Assembly (NCBI RefSeq): GCF_001746415.1
Contig: NZ_MEHJ01000001.1
Coordinates: 4,416,501-4,480,500 of the forward strand
Direction of reading: 5' to 3'
DNA: 64,000 nucleotides
DNA from: Streptomyces agglomeratus
GTDB lineage: Bacteria > Actinomycetota > Actinomycetes > Streptomycetales > Streptomycetaceae
Part shown: in pieces, positions 6,141-13,587 of the stretch
Layout of the letters: every line of letters starts with the position of its first letter
How positions within the stretch are numbered: the first letter of the stretch is position 1
Program-made: the position numbers and the translations under genes
Notes under the pieces: model-generated
Seen by the model: the letters and a program-made list of their open reading frames with translations, nothing else
The model's database searches: none
What the model was told of the DNA's origin: nothing

Positions 6141-8468
6141 TCAGCCGGTGGCCGCCTTGAAGCCGCGCAGGCGCAGGGAGTTGCCGACGACGAACACGGA
6201 GGAGAACGCCATCGCGGCGCCCGCGATCATCGGGTTGAGCAGACCGGAGGCTGCCAGCGGGAGGGCGGCCACGTTGTAGGCGAAGGCCCAGAAGAGGTTG
6301 GACTTGATGGTGCCCAGCGTCCTGCGGGAGAGGCGGATGGCGTCGGCCGCCGCGAGGAGGTCGCCCCGTACGAGCGTCAGGTCGCCCGCCTCGATGGCGG
6401 CGTCGGTTCCGGTTCCCATGGCCAGGCCCAGGTCGGCCTGGGCGAGCGCGGCGGCGTCATTGACGCCGTCACCGACCATGGCCACGCTGCGGCCCTCCGC
6501 CTGGAGCTTCTTGACGACGTCGACCTTGTCCTGCGGCATGACCTCCGCGAAGACCTCGTCGATGCCCACCTCACGGGCGACCGACTCGGCGACGGCCCGG
6601 TTGTCGCCGGTCAGCAGGATGGGGGTCAGGCCGAGCGCGCGCAGCCTGCGGACGGCCTCGGCGCTGGTGTCCTTGACCGCGTCCGCGACCTCCAGCACCG
6701 CGCGGGCCTCGCCGTCCCAGGCCACCGCGATCGCGGTACGGCCGGCGGCTTCGGCGGCGGCCTTGGCGCGCTCCAGTTCGACGGGCAGGGTCATCGACCA
6801 CTCGGCGAGCAGCTTGGTGCGGCCGACGAGGACCGCGTGGCCCTCGACGACACCCTGGACGCCGAGGCCGGGGACGTTCGCGAAGTCCTCGGGGATGGGC
6901 AGGGGGCCGGTCTTCTCCGCGGCGCCGGCCGCCACCGCCCGGGCGATCGGGTGCTCGGAGGCGTGCTCCAGGGCGCCCGCCAGGCGGAGTACCTCTTCCT
7001 CGGTGGTGGTGGGCGCGGTGTGGACGGCGAGGAGGGTCATCCGGCCGGTGGTCACGGTGCCGGTCTTGTCCAGGACGATCGTGTCGGCCTTGCGGGTGTT
7101 CTCCAGTACTTCCGGCCCCTTGATGAGGATGCCGAGCTGGGCGCCGCGCCCGGTGCCGACCATGAGCGCGGTCGGCGTGGCCAGGCCCAGCGCGCAGGGG
7201 CAGGCGATGATCAGTACGGCAACGGCGGCCGTGAACGCGGCGGTCAGGCCGGAGCCGCTGCCGAGCCAGAAGCCGAGCGTGCCGACCGCCAGGGCGATGA
7301 CGACGGGAACGAAGACGGCGGAGATCCTGTCGGCCAGGCGCTGGGCGGCGGCCTTGCCGTTCTGCGCGTCCTCGACGAGCTTGGCCATGCGGGCGAGCTG
7401 TGTGTCGGCGCCGACCCGGGTGGCCTCGACGACCAGGCGTCCGCCGGCGTTGAGGGTCGCGCCGGTGACCGTGTCGCCGGGGGCGACCTCGACCGGCACG
7501 GACTCGCCGGTGAGCAGGGCGGCGTCGACGGCGGAGGTGCCCTCGACGACGGTGCCGTCCGTGGCGATCTTCTCGCCGGGACGGACCAGGAAACGGTCCC
7601 CTACGGCCAGCCGGTCGGTGGGGATCGTCTCCTCCCGGCTGCCGCCGTCGCGCAGTACGGTCACGCTCTTGGCGCCCAGCTCCAGCAGGGCCTTGAGGGC
7701 GGCGCCCGCCTTGCGCTTGGAGCGGGCCTCGAAGTAGCGGCCGGCCAGGATGAAGGCGGTGACGCCGGCCGCCGCCTCCAGGTAGATGTTCCCGGCGCCG
7801 TCGCCGCGCGAAATGGTCAGCTCGAAGGGGTGCGTCATGCCGGGCGTACCGGCCGTACCGAAGAACAGCGCCCACAGCGACCACAGGAACGCCGCCGACG
7901 TACCGACCGAGATCAGGGTGTCCATCGTCGCCGCGCCGTGCCTGGCGTTGGTCCAGGCGGCGCGGTGGAAGGGCCAGGCGGCGTACGTCACGACCGGGGC
8001 GGTCAGCGTCAGGGACAGCCACTGCCAGTACTCGATCTGAAGGGCGGGGACCATCGCCATCGCCACGACCGGGACGGCGAGGACGGTCGCGGTGATCAGC
8101 CGCTGGCGGAGCGGGCGCAGTGCGTCGTCCTCGGCGCGGTCCGCCGGTGCGTCCGGGCCGGCGGCCGACATTGCCCCGCTCTGTGGTCCGGTGCGTAGCG
8201 GGGGCGGTTCCTTGGCCGTGTACCCGGTGGCCTCCACCGTCGCGATCAGGTCCTGTACGGAGACGTCCTCGCCCCGGTAGGTGACCTTGGCCTTCTCGGT
8301 GGCGTAGTTGACGGTCGCCTCGACGCCGTCCATGCGGTTCAGCTTCTTCTCGATGCGGGCGGCGCACGAGGCGCAGGTCATGCCGCCGATGGCGAGTTCG
8401 ACCTCGGCGCCCGGGGCGGCCTGGGCTCCGGGGGCGGGGGTGCTGACGGTGGCGGGCCTCGTGGTCAC
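6141..8468 (-). CDS. copA: Copper-exporting P1B-type ATPase
   Basis: 775 residues. One N-terminal heavy-metal-binding domain with GMTCASC at residues 29-35, then about eight membrane helices, the A-domain TGES loop (about 320), the ion-binding CPC motif at 423-425, the phosphorylated aspartate in DKTGT at 467-471, the HP dipeptide (EHPIARA) and the hinge GDGVNDAAAL. This is the complete set for a Cu(I) exporter that drives copper out across the plasma membrane. GTG at 8468 is preceded by GAGGAGAG at good spacing. An inverted repeat typical of CsoR operators lies 29 bp upstream. No csoR or copZ is adjacent, so the regulator must act from elsewhere. A strong hairpin ends the unit. Confidence 0.95.
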   Translation of the reverse strand: MTTRPATVSTPAPGAQAAPGAEVELAIGGMTCASCAARIEKKLNRMDGVEATVNYATEKAKVTYRGEDVSVQDLIATVEATGYTAKEPPPLRTGPQSGAMSAAGPDAPADRAEDDALRPLRQRLITATVLAVPVVAMAMVPALQIEYWQWLSLTLTAPVVTYAAWPFHRAAWTNARHGAATMDTLISVGTSAAFLWSLWALFFGTAGTPGMTHPFELTISRGDGAGNIYLEAAAGVTAFILAGRYFEARSKRKAGAALKALLELGAKSVTVLRDGGSREETIPTDRLAVGDRFLVRPGEKIATDGTVVEGTSAVDAALLTGESVPVEVAPGDTVTGATLNAGGRLVVEATRVGADTQLARMAKLVEDAQNGKAAAQRLADRISAVFVPVVIALAVGTLGFWLGSGSGLTAAFTAAVAVLIIACPCALGLATPTALMVGTGRGAQLGILIKGPEVLENTRKADTIVLDKTGTVTTGRMTLLAVHTAPTTTEEEVLRLAGALEHASEHPIARAVAAGAAEKTGPLPIPEDFANVPGLGVQGVVEGHAVLVGRTKLLAEWSMTLPVELERAKAAAEAAGRTAIAVAWDGEARAVLEVADAVKDTSAEAVRRLRALGLTPILLTGDNRAVAESVAREVGIDEVFAEVMPQDKVDVVKKLQAEGRSVAMVGDGVNDAAALAQADLGLAMGTGTDAAIEAGDLTLVRGDLLAAADAIRLSRRTLGTIKSNLFWAFAYNVAALPLAASGLLNPMIAGAAMAFSSVFVVGNSLRLRGFKAATG

Positions 8469-8496
8469 GTCTGCTCTCCTCGGTCGCTGTCCTATG

Positions 8497-8515
8497 GATA
8501 CCCCAGGGGGGTATC
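8497..8515. promoter_or_regulatory. CsoR-type copper operator
   Basis: GATACCCC-AGG-GGGGTATC, a perfect 8-bp inverted repeat with a 3-nt spacer, closely matching the ATACCCC/GGGGTAT sites bound by CsoR repressors in actinobacteria. A further TATACCCCC half-site lies at about 8529-8537. CsoR releases this DNA when it binds Cu(I). Confidence 0.8.
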
Positions 8516-8598
8516 TGTTGGCTCCATGTATACCCCCGGCCATCCGCTTGTGCAAGCGTGGGTTGATGCGCGGGCCCGGCGGGCGCTCTAGGGTGGAG

Positions 8599-8614
8599 AT
8601 TGGACTAGACCTGT
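8599..8614. promoter_or_regulatory. Candidate DasR-responsive element (dre)
   Basis: ATTGGACTAGACCTGT matches 12 of 16 positions of the dre consensus ACTGGTCTAGACCACT, including the whole CTAGACC core. It is 29 bp before the cutC start. DasR is the GntR-family GlcNAc regulator that releases DNA on binding GlcN-6-P; binding here is inferred. Confidence 0.5.
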
Positions 8615-8643
8615 AGTGGCCGTTTTCCGGAGAATGGAGTCCC

Positions 8644-9339
8644 ATGAACAACCGTGCAGTCCTGGAGGTGATCGCCCTCGACGCGCAGGACGCGGTCGCC
8701 GCCCGGTCCGGAGGGGCGGACCGGCTGGAGCTTGTCACCGACATGGCGGCGGACGGCCTGACGCCGTCCCGCGAGACCTTCGGGCGGGTCCGCGCGGCGG
8801 TGGACATTCCGCTGCGCGTGATGCTGAGGCTGGCGGACGGGTTCCTCGCGGGGGACATCGACGAGCTGGTGCGGGCGGCGCAGGGGATGCGTGCGGAGGG
8901 GGCGGACGAGTTCGTCCTGGGGTTCCTGGACGCGGAGGGCAATCCCGATCTGGTCGCGGTCGAGCGGGTGGTGGCGGAGATCGAGGGGTGCCGGTGGACG
9001 TTCCACCGGGCGATCGACCGGGCTGCGGACCGCGACGCGTTGCGCAAGCGGATCGCGGAGCTGCCGGGCCTGGACACGTACCTGACCGCCGGTGCGGCGG
9101 AGGGCGTGGACGCGGGGCTTCCGGTGCTGCTGGCGGAGGCGGAGGCCGGGAGGCGGGGCGCGCCGGGCTATCAGGCGCAGCTCCTGGTGGGCGGAGGGCT
9201 GCGCCTGGACCACCTGCCGGAGCTGCGGGCGGCGGGGATCGACGCGTTCCACATCGGTGGCGCGGCGCGGCCGGGTGGCTGGGAGGCGCCGGTTTCCGCC
9301 GATGCGGTACGGGAGTGGCGGACGAGGCTGGACGGGTAG
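8644..9339 (+). CDS. cutC: CutC family copper homeostasis protein
   Basis: 231 residues, a single TIM-barrel CutC domain. Recognisable stretches are LEVIALDAQDAVAARSGGADRLELV at the N-terminus, LRVMLR near residue 58, FVLGFLD near 88, CRWTFHRAIDR near 118 and the C-terminal GIDAFHIGG. CutC is historically linked to copper tolerance, although its biochemical role is unresolved. It is divergent from copA and separated from it by a CsoR-type operator, which fits a copper link, but a DasR-like palindrome lies closer to its own start and hints at control by aminosugars. GGAG at about 8629-8632 serves as ribosome site. Confidence 0.9.
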   Translation: MNNRAVLEVIALDAQDAVAARSGGADRLELVTDMAADGLTPSRETFGRVRAAVDIPLRVMLRLADGFLAGDIDELVRAAQGMRAEGADEFVLGFLDAEGNPDLVAVERVVAEIEGCRWTFHRAIDRAADRDALRKRIAELPGLDTYLTAGAAEGVDAGLPVLLAEAEAGRRGAPGYQAQLLVGGGLRLDHLPELRAAGIDAFHIGGAARPGGWEAPVSADAVREWRTRLDG

Positions 9340-9350
9340 GCCCGGGGGCG

Positions 9351-9368
9351 CCGGGGTCCGGACCCCGG
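9351..9368. terminator. GC-rich palindrome between cutC and helD
   Basis: An 18-bp perfect palindrome CCGGGGTCCGGACCCCGG, in a region rich in overlapping CCCGG inverted repeats, just after the cutC stop. It probably acts as a bidirectional terminator for the converging cutC and helD transcripts. Confidence 0.5.
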
Positions 9369-9469
9369 CCCCCGGCGCCCCGGCCCCCGGCGCCCGGCGA
9401 GGAGCTGGGTCCGGGCGTTCGAGGAGCGGGGTCCGGGCGGAGCCCGGCAGCTACCCCGGGGCGGTGAGG

Positions 9470-11560
9470 TCAGGTCAGGGAGGAGGGGAGCGGGGCCGTG
9501 TGGACGACGGTCAGACCCGAGACCGCTCGGGTCAGCGCCACGTACAGGCGGCGCAGACCGGTCCGCTCGTCCGGCTCTCCCGCCACCACCGCCGCCGGCT
9601 CGTCCAGCACCACGTAGTCGTACTCCAGGCCCTTGGCCAGCGATGCCGGCACCAGGGTCAGGCGGGACTCCGCGGTCGTCTCCTCGCCGGGCGAGAGGTA
9701 CGCGTGGCCCGCCGCCGTCAGGGCCGCCGCCAGTTCCCCGATGCGCGCGTCCGCCGCGATAAGGCCCGTCGACCCCTCGTTGCGCAGCGCCTCGGCGCAC
9801 GCCGCCACCACGGCGCCCGACAGGTCGGCGGCGGTCACCTGGCGCACCGCCAGCGCCCCCGCGCTCTCCCGTACCGACGACACCGGCGCCAGCCCCGGCG
9901 AGATCTCCGGCAGCAGCCGCGACGCGTACGCGATGACGTCGCGCGGCACGCGGAACCCCGCCGTCAGCTCCTCGACCGCCGCCTCCGGCTTGCCCAGGTG
10001 CCGCAGGGCCTGCGCCCAGCTCGCCGTGGCCCACGGCGTCGTGCCCTGGGCCAGGTCGCCCAGTACCGTCGCCGAGCCCGTCGTGCAGCGGCGGCCCACC
10101 GCCCGGTACTGCATCGGCGACAGGTCCTGCGCCTCGTCGAGCACGACATGCCCGAGCGAGTGCGTACGCGAGATGAGGTCCGCCGCCTCGTCCAGCAGCA
10201 CCACGTCCGCCGCCGACCACTTCGCCGACTTCACCGAACGCGCCGGCTTCGCCCACAGGATCCGCTTCTGCTCCTCCGCCGACAGCACGCCCTCCGCGTG
10301 CTCCGCCAGGAAGTCCGCGTCGGACAGCAGCCGCAGCACCAGCTTCGCCGGGTCCACCGCCGGCCAGATCGCCTTGACGGCCGCCTTCACCGCCGTGTTC
10401 CGCGCCACCGCGTCCTGCACCCGGTCGTCCGGCGCCTCGCCCGCCTGCTCCATGCGGACGAGCACCGCGTGCGCGATGCGCTGCGGCAGGGCGTCGTGGG
10501 CGGCCCCGTAGCGGATGTCGCGGGCCAGCAACTCGCCGACGATCTCCTCCAGTTCGTACGCCGGAACCCGCCACCTGCGCGAACCGCGCACCACCATCAC
10601 GGGCTCGGTGGGCACGGCGGTGACGTGCGAGCGCAGCGCCCTGCGCAGCACCTCCGCCATCCGCGCGTCGCCCTTGATGACGGCCGCGTCCGCGTCGTCC
10701 GCGCCGCGCACCTCGCCGTGCACCGCCACCAGGTCGTCGACCGTCGCCTGCTTGACCTCCAGCTCGCCGAGCGCGGGCAGGACCTGCTCGATGTAGTGGA
10801 GGAAGGACTTGTTGGGGCCGATGACCAGCGTTCCGGTACGGGCCAGCCGGTCCCGGTGCGCGTAGAGGAGGTACGCGACGCGGTGCAGGCCCACCGCCGT
10901 CTTCCCGGTGCCGGGACCCCCCTGCACGCAGACGCTGCCGGACAGGCCCGACCGTACGATCTCGTCCTGCTCGGGCTGGATCGTCGCCACGATGTCCCGC
11001 ATCGGGCCGACGCGCGGGCGCTCGATCTCCGCCTGGAGCAGCTTGCTGGTCCGCTCCGCCTCCGCCGGGTCGGACAGGTGCTCGTCCTCGTACGCCGTGA
11101 GTTCGCCGCCCGTGTAGCCGAACCGGCGGCGCAGGCCGACGTCCAGCGGGTCCTTCTTCGACGCGCGGTAGAACGGCTGGGAGACGGGGGCGCGCCAGTC
11201 GATGACCATGGGGTCGCCGTCGGCGTCGTGGACGTGCCGGCGACCGATGTAGAAGCGCTCGCCCTCAGCGCCCTCGGCCTCTTCGGCGCCGACGACGTGC
11301 AGGTAGTCGAGGCGGCCGAAGAAGAGCGGCGTGTGGGAGAGGTCGGCGAGCGACTTGATGCGTTCCTCGATCTGGGCGCCGAGGACGACGGCATTCACCC
11401 AGTTCGCGGTGACGTCGCGGATGTCGAGGGCCTCCGCGTCCTCGCGCATGGCGCGCAGCGCGGCGCGCGAGGCGGTGAGGTGGGCGCGTTCGCGGCTGAG
11501 GGGGTCGGCGGAGCCGGCGGGGGCGTCGCGGTGGGACGTGGCGGGGTCGGGCGCGGGCAC
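9470..11560 (-). CDS. HelD-type RNA polymerase-associated helicase (SF1 ATPase)
   Basis: 696 residues. An N-terminal coiled-coil arm (RERAHLTASRAALRAMRED, about residues 23-42) is followed by FYIGRRHVHD and DWRAPVSQPFY, typical of HelD. Walker A is GGPGTGKTA at 214-222, Walker B is VVLDEAQDLSPMQ and the last SF1 motif is RRLYVALTRA near the C-terminus. HelD proteins pull stalled RNA polymerase off DNA or recycle it; some Streptomyces members (HelR) protect against rifampicin. No rifamycin-associated element is visible upstream. GTG at 11560 is chosen because GGAGG lies 8 nt upstream; the longer frame to 11617 has no ribosome site. UvrD-like helicase is the only alternative label. Confidence 0.9.
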   Translation of the reverse strand: MPAPDPATSHRDAPAGSADPLSRERAHLTASRAALRAMREDAEALDIRDVTANWVNAVVLGAQIEERIKSLADLSHTPLFFGRLDYLHVVGAEEAEGAEGERFYIGRRHVHDADGDPMVIDWRAPVSQPFYRASKKDPLDVGLRRRFGYTGGELTAYEDEHLSDPAEAERTSKLLQAEIERPRVGPMRDIVATIQPEQDEIVRSGLSGSVCVQGGPGTGKTAVGLHRVAYLLYAHRDRLARTGTLVIGPNKSFLHYIEQVLPALGELEVKQATVDDLVAVHGEVRGADDADAAVIKGDARMAEVLRRALRSHVTAVPTEPVMVVRGSRRWRVPAYELEEIVGELLARDIRYGAAHDALPQRIAHAVLVRMEQAGEAPDDRVQDAVARNTAVKAAVKAIWPAVDPAKLVLRLLSDADFLAEHAEGVLSAEEQKRILWAKPARSVKSAKWSAADVVLLDEAADLISRTHSLGHVVLDEAQDLSPMQYRAVGRRCTTGSATVLGDLAQGTTPWATASWAQALRHLGKPEAAVEELTAGFRVPRDVIAYASRLLPEISPGLAPVSSVRESAGALAVRQVTAADLSGAVVAACAEALRNEGSTGLIAADARIGELAAALTAAGHAYLSPGEETTAESRLTLVPASLAKGLEYDYVVLDEPAAVVAGEPDERTGLRRLYVALTRAVSGLTVVHTAPLPSSLT

Positions 11561-11872
11561 GGTCTTGCCTCCGGAGGGGTGCACGTGGGTGTCGCGCGGG
11601 ATCACGTAGGGGATCACGGGCGTGGACCGGCCGGTTTCCGTCCGGGCGGCGGCGCTCCTCGGAGGGAGGCGGGAAGACGGGGGAGTGTAGTCGGGGGGCC
11701 GTGGCGCGGGCCAATGGTTTTCCGTCGCGGGGGCGGCGGCGGGGACGGCACGGCGCCCGCCACTGGGGCGCGGGCCCTAGGGGTTGGCGTCAGACCGCGG
11801 GAGGAGGCGGGGGGTGCGGAGTTCAACCCCTGGACCGTTGTACGTGAAATGTCCGGTATCCATCATGGAGAC
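11561..11872. other. Intergenic region between helD and a small gene
   Basis: Very GC-rich, with divergent promoters expected. The only AT-richer stretch is at 11838-11866, just before the 65-residue gene. I see no rifamycin-associated element or riboswitch. Confidence 0.5.
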
Positions 11873-12070
11873 ATGAGCGCAACGACCTTCACCCCAGGCC
11901 CCTCCGCCCGCCTCGACCACCCCTCCGGTGGCGCCACCGCCCTGGCCGCCGGCCACTCCGGCCGTCCGTTCGGCGCGGCGCTGCGCGCACTCAAGGTCTT
12001 CGCGGCGGCGGCGTTCAGCGTGGCCGTGCTCGGGGAGTACGCGCAGGAGGCGGGCGTAAAGCGGCGGTGA
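11873..12070 (+). CDS. Small conserved Streptomyces protein (65 aa)
   Basis: 65 residues: a Pro/Thr/Gly-rich polar N-terminus, then ALRALKVFAAAAFSVAVLGEYA (about 38-59), one amphipathic or short membrane-spanning helix, and a basic tail. Small proteins of this shape recur in Streptomyces without known function. GGAG lies only 2 nt before this ATG, so initiation may be unusual: an ATG at 11864 opens a 3-codon frame (ATG GAG ACA TGA) whose stop overlaps the start, allowing reinitiation. No partner gene is evident. Confidence 0.6.
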   Translation: MSATTFTPGPSARLDHPSGGATALAAGHSGRPFGAALRALKVFAAAAFSVAVLGEYAQEAGVKRR

Positions 12071-12079
12071 GGGGGGCGG

Positions 12080-12163
12080 CCTTCCGGACGGCGCTCCGGA
12101 CGGCGTTCCGTGGGGCGTTCCGGACAGTGCTCCGGACAGCGTTCCGGGCGGCGTTCCGTACCC
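12080..12163. repeat. Seven tandem 12-bp repeats
   Basis: Seven consecutive units of the type CGTTCCGGACGG (variants CGCTCCGGACGG, CGTTCCGTGGGG, CGTTCCGGACAG, TGCTCCGGACAG and others), with exact 12-bp phase from 12080 to 12163. Intergenic, immediately after the 65-residue gene. The minus strand would read Arg-Asn-Ala-Val-type tetrapeptides, but no gene is supported there. Confidence 0.85.
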
Positions 12164-12203
12164 GGACGCCCGTCTGCGCCCGCGGATCCGCCCGCTGATC
12201 CAC

Positions 12204-12209
12204 TAGGGT
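12204..12209 (+). promoter_or_regulatory. -10 hexamer, probable leaderless promoter
   Basis: TAGGGT, 7 nt before the GTG at 12217. No Shine-Dalgarno is present. Confidence 0.45.
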
Positions 12210-12216
12210 CGCGGCC

Positions 12217-13491
12217 GTGGAAAAACGGAGCGTGACCCCCCGATCACCGGTCGTACTCGCCGTCGCGGCCCCACTGCCCGCCGGCGTGCTGCTCGCCGTG
12301 TCGCTGGCCACGCTGGCCGCCCTGTGCGTACTCCAGCACATCCCCATGGCCGACACGCTCGTCTACCGGGCGGAAGGCGCGGCCGTCGCGAACGGCACCG
12401 ACCTGTACGGGTTCACCGTCACCCAGTGGCAACTGCCCGCCACCTACCCGCCGTTCGCCGCGATCCTCTTCGTACCGACGACCTGGCTGCCGATCGGCGC
12501 GCTCAAAGTCGCCTTCGCCGTCGGCAACACCGCGCTCCTCGCCCTCCTCGTCCACCTCTCCTGCCGGTTCGCCCGGCTTCCGGCCACGCCCGCGCTCGTA
12601 CTCGCGGGCACGGCGGTCGGCGTGTGGTGCGAACCCGTCTTCCAGACGATCGTCTACGGGCAGATCAACCTGGCCCTGGTCTGCCTCGTTCTGTGGGACC
12701 TGACCCGTTCGGACGACGCGATCGGCAAGGGTTTCGCGCTCGGCGTCGCGGCGGGCGTCAAGCTCACGCCCGCGATCTTCATCGTGTACCTGATCCTGAC
12801 GGGCCGGGTACGGGCCGGTCTGACCGCCGTCGCGTCGCTGACCGGCACGGTGCTGCTCGGCGCGCTCGTACTGCCGCACGCCAGCGTCGACTTCTGGACC
12901 CGGCGGGTCTTCGAGACCGGGCGGGTCGGCAAGGCGTGGATCGTCGACAACCAGTCGCTGCAAGGGCTGCTGGCCCGGGTACTGCACCATCCCGAGCCGG
13001 GAGCCGTGTGGCTGGCGGCGGCGGTGCTGATCGGCGCGGCCGGGCTGTGGACGGCGCGCCGGGCGGCGGTGGGTGCGGTGGCCGGGACGGGCCGCGAGAC
13101 GTGGGGCGTGCTGGCCACCGCGCTGACGGCGCTGCTCGTCTCGCCGATCAGCTGGTCGCACCACTGGGTGTGGTGCGTGCCGTTGCTCGCGGTGCTCCTG
13201 GCGGAGGGGAGGCGCGGGGCGGCGGTGGCGGTGGCCGGCGTTTTCCTGGCCCGCACGCTGTGGCTGGTCCCGCACGAAGGCCCGCTGGACCTCCGGCTCC
13301 CGTGGTGGCAGCAGCCACTGGCGTCCCCGTACCCGCTCCTGGGCCTGGCCCTGCTGGCGTACGCGGCGATCCCGCCCCGCACCTCCCGGCCTCACCCATT
13401 CCCGCGCCCGGCCGGGGTTCCTTCACCCACCAGGCCGGACGATGCCACCCGGGTGGGCAGGGGAAGCCCGGTCGGCAAGGAGAGCCGGTGA
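12217..13491 (+). CDS. GT87-family membrane glycosyltransferase
   Basis: 424 residues with about ten hydrophobic helices. Hallmarks of the GT87 (DUF2029) polyprenyl-phosphate-mannose-dependent mannosyltransferases are the conserved Asp in the first periplasmic loop (MADTLVYRAEGAAVANGTDLYG, about 44-65), TYPPFAAIL near 76, VYGQINLALV near 147 and a KLTPAIFIVY segment near 185, followed by QSLQGLL and SPISWSHHWVW. These enzymes build mannosylated lipids or glycans at the outer face of the membrane; the acceptor here is unknown. The C-terminal 40 residues are Pro/Arg-rich. Monocistronic: a tandem-repeat region lies upstream and the XPB gene is convergent downstream. Confidence 0.85.
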   Translation: MEKRSVTPRSPVVLAVAAPLPAGVLLAVSLATLAALCVLQHIPMADTLVYRAEGAAVANGTDLYGFTVTQWQLPATYPPFAAILFVPTTWLPIGALKVAFAVGNTALLALLVHLSCRFARLPATPALVLAGTAVGVWCEPVFQTIVYGQINLALVCLVLWDLTRSDDAIGKGFALGVAAGVKLTPAIFIVYLILTGRVRAGLTAVASLTGTVLLGALVLPHASVDFWTRRVFETGRVGKAWIVDNQSLQGLLARVLHHPEPGAVWLAAAVLIGAAGLWTARRAAVGAVAGTGRETWGVLATALTALLVSPISWSHHWVWCVPLLAVLLAEGRRGAAVAVAGVFLARTLWLVPHEGPLDLRLPWWQQPLASPYPLLGLALLAYAAIPPRTSRPHPFPRPAGVPSPTRPDDATRVGRGSPVGKESR

Positions 13492-13587
13492 GCGGTGCGG
13501 ACGGGGCGGACGGTGCGGACGGGGTGGGCGCGGCGGGCGGGGCGGCCGGGCGCCGGCCCGTTGGCCCGCGCCCGTCCCGGACCCGGG

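Noticed and set aside
11561..11872. Rifamycin-associated element expected before HelR-type genes
   Set aside because: No 19-bp inverted repeat of that kind was found; the HelD label is kept without a rifampicin claim.
12015..12356. Minus-strand 113-codon frame over the 12-bp repeat array
   Set aside because: Period-four Arg-Asn-Ala-Val pattern is just the DNA repeat; it overlaps two better supported genes.
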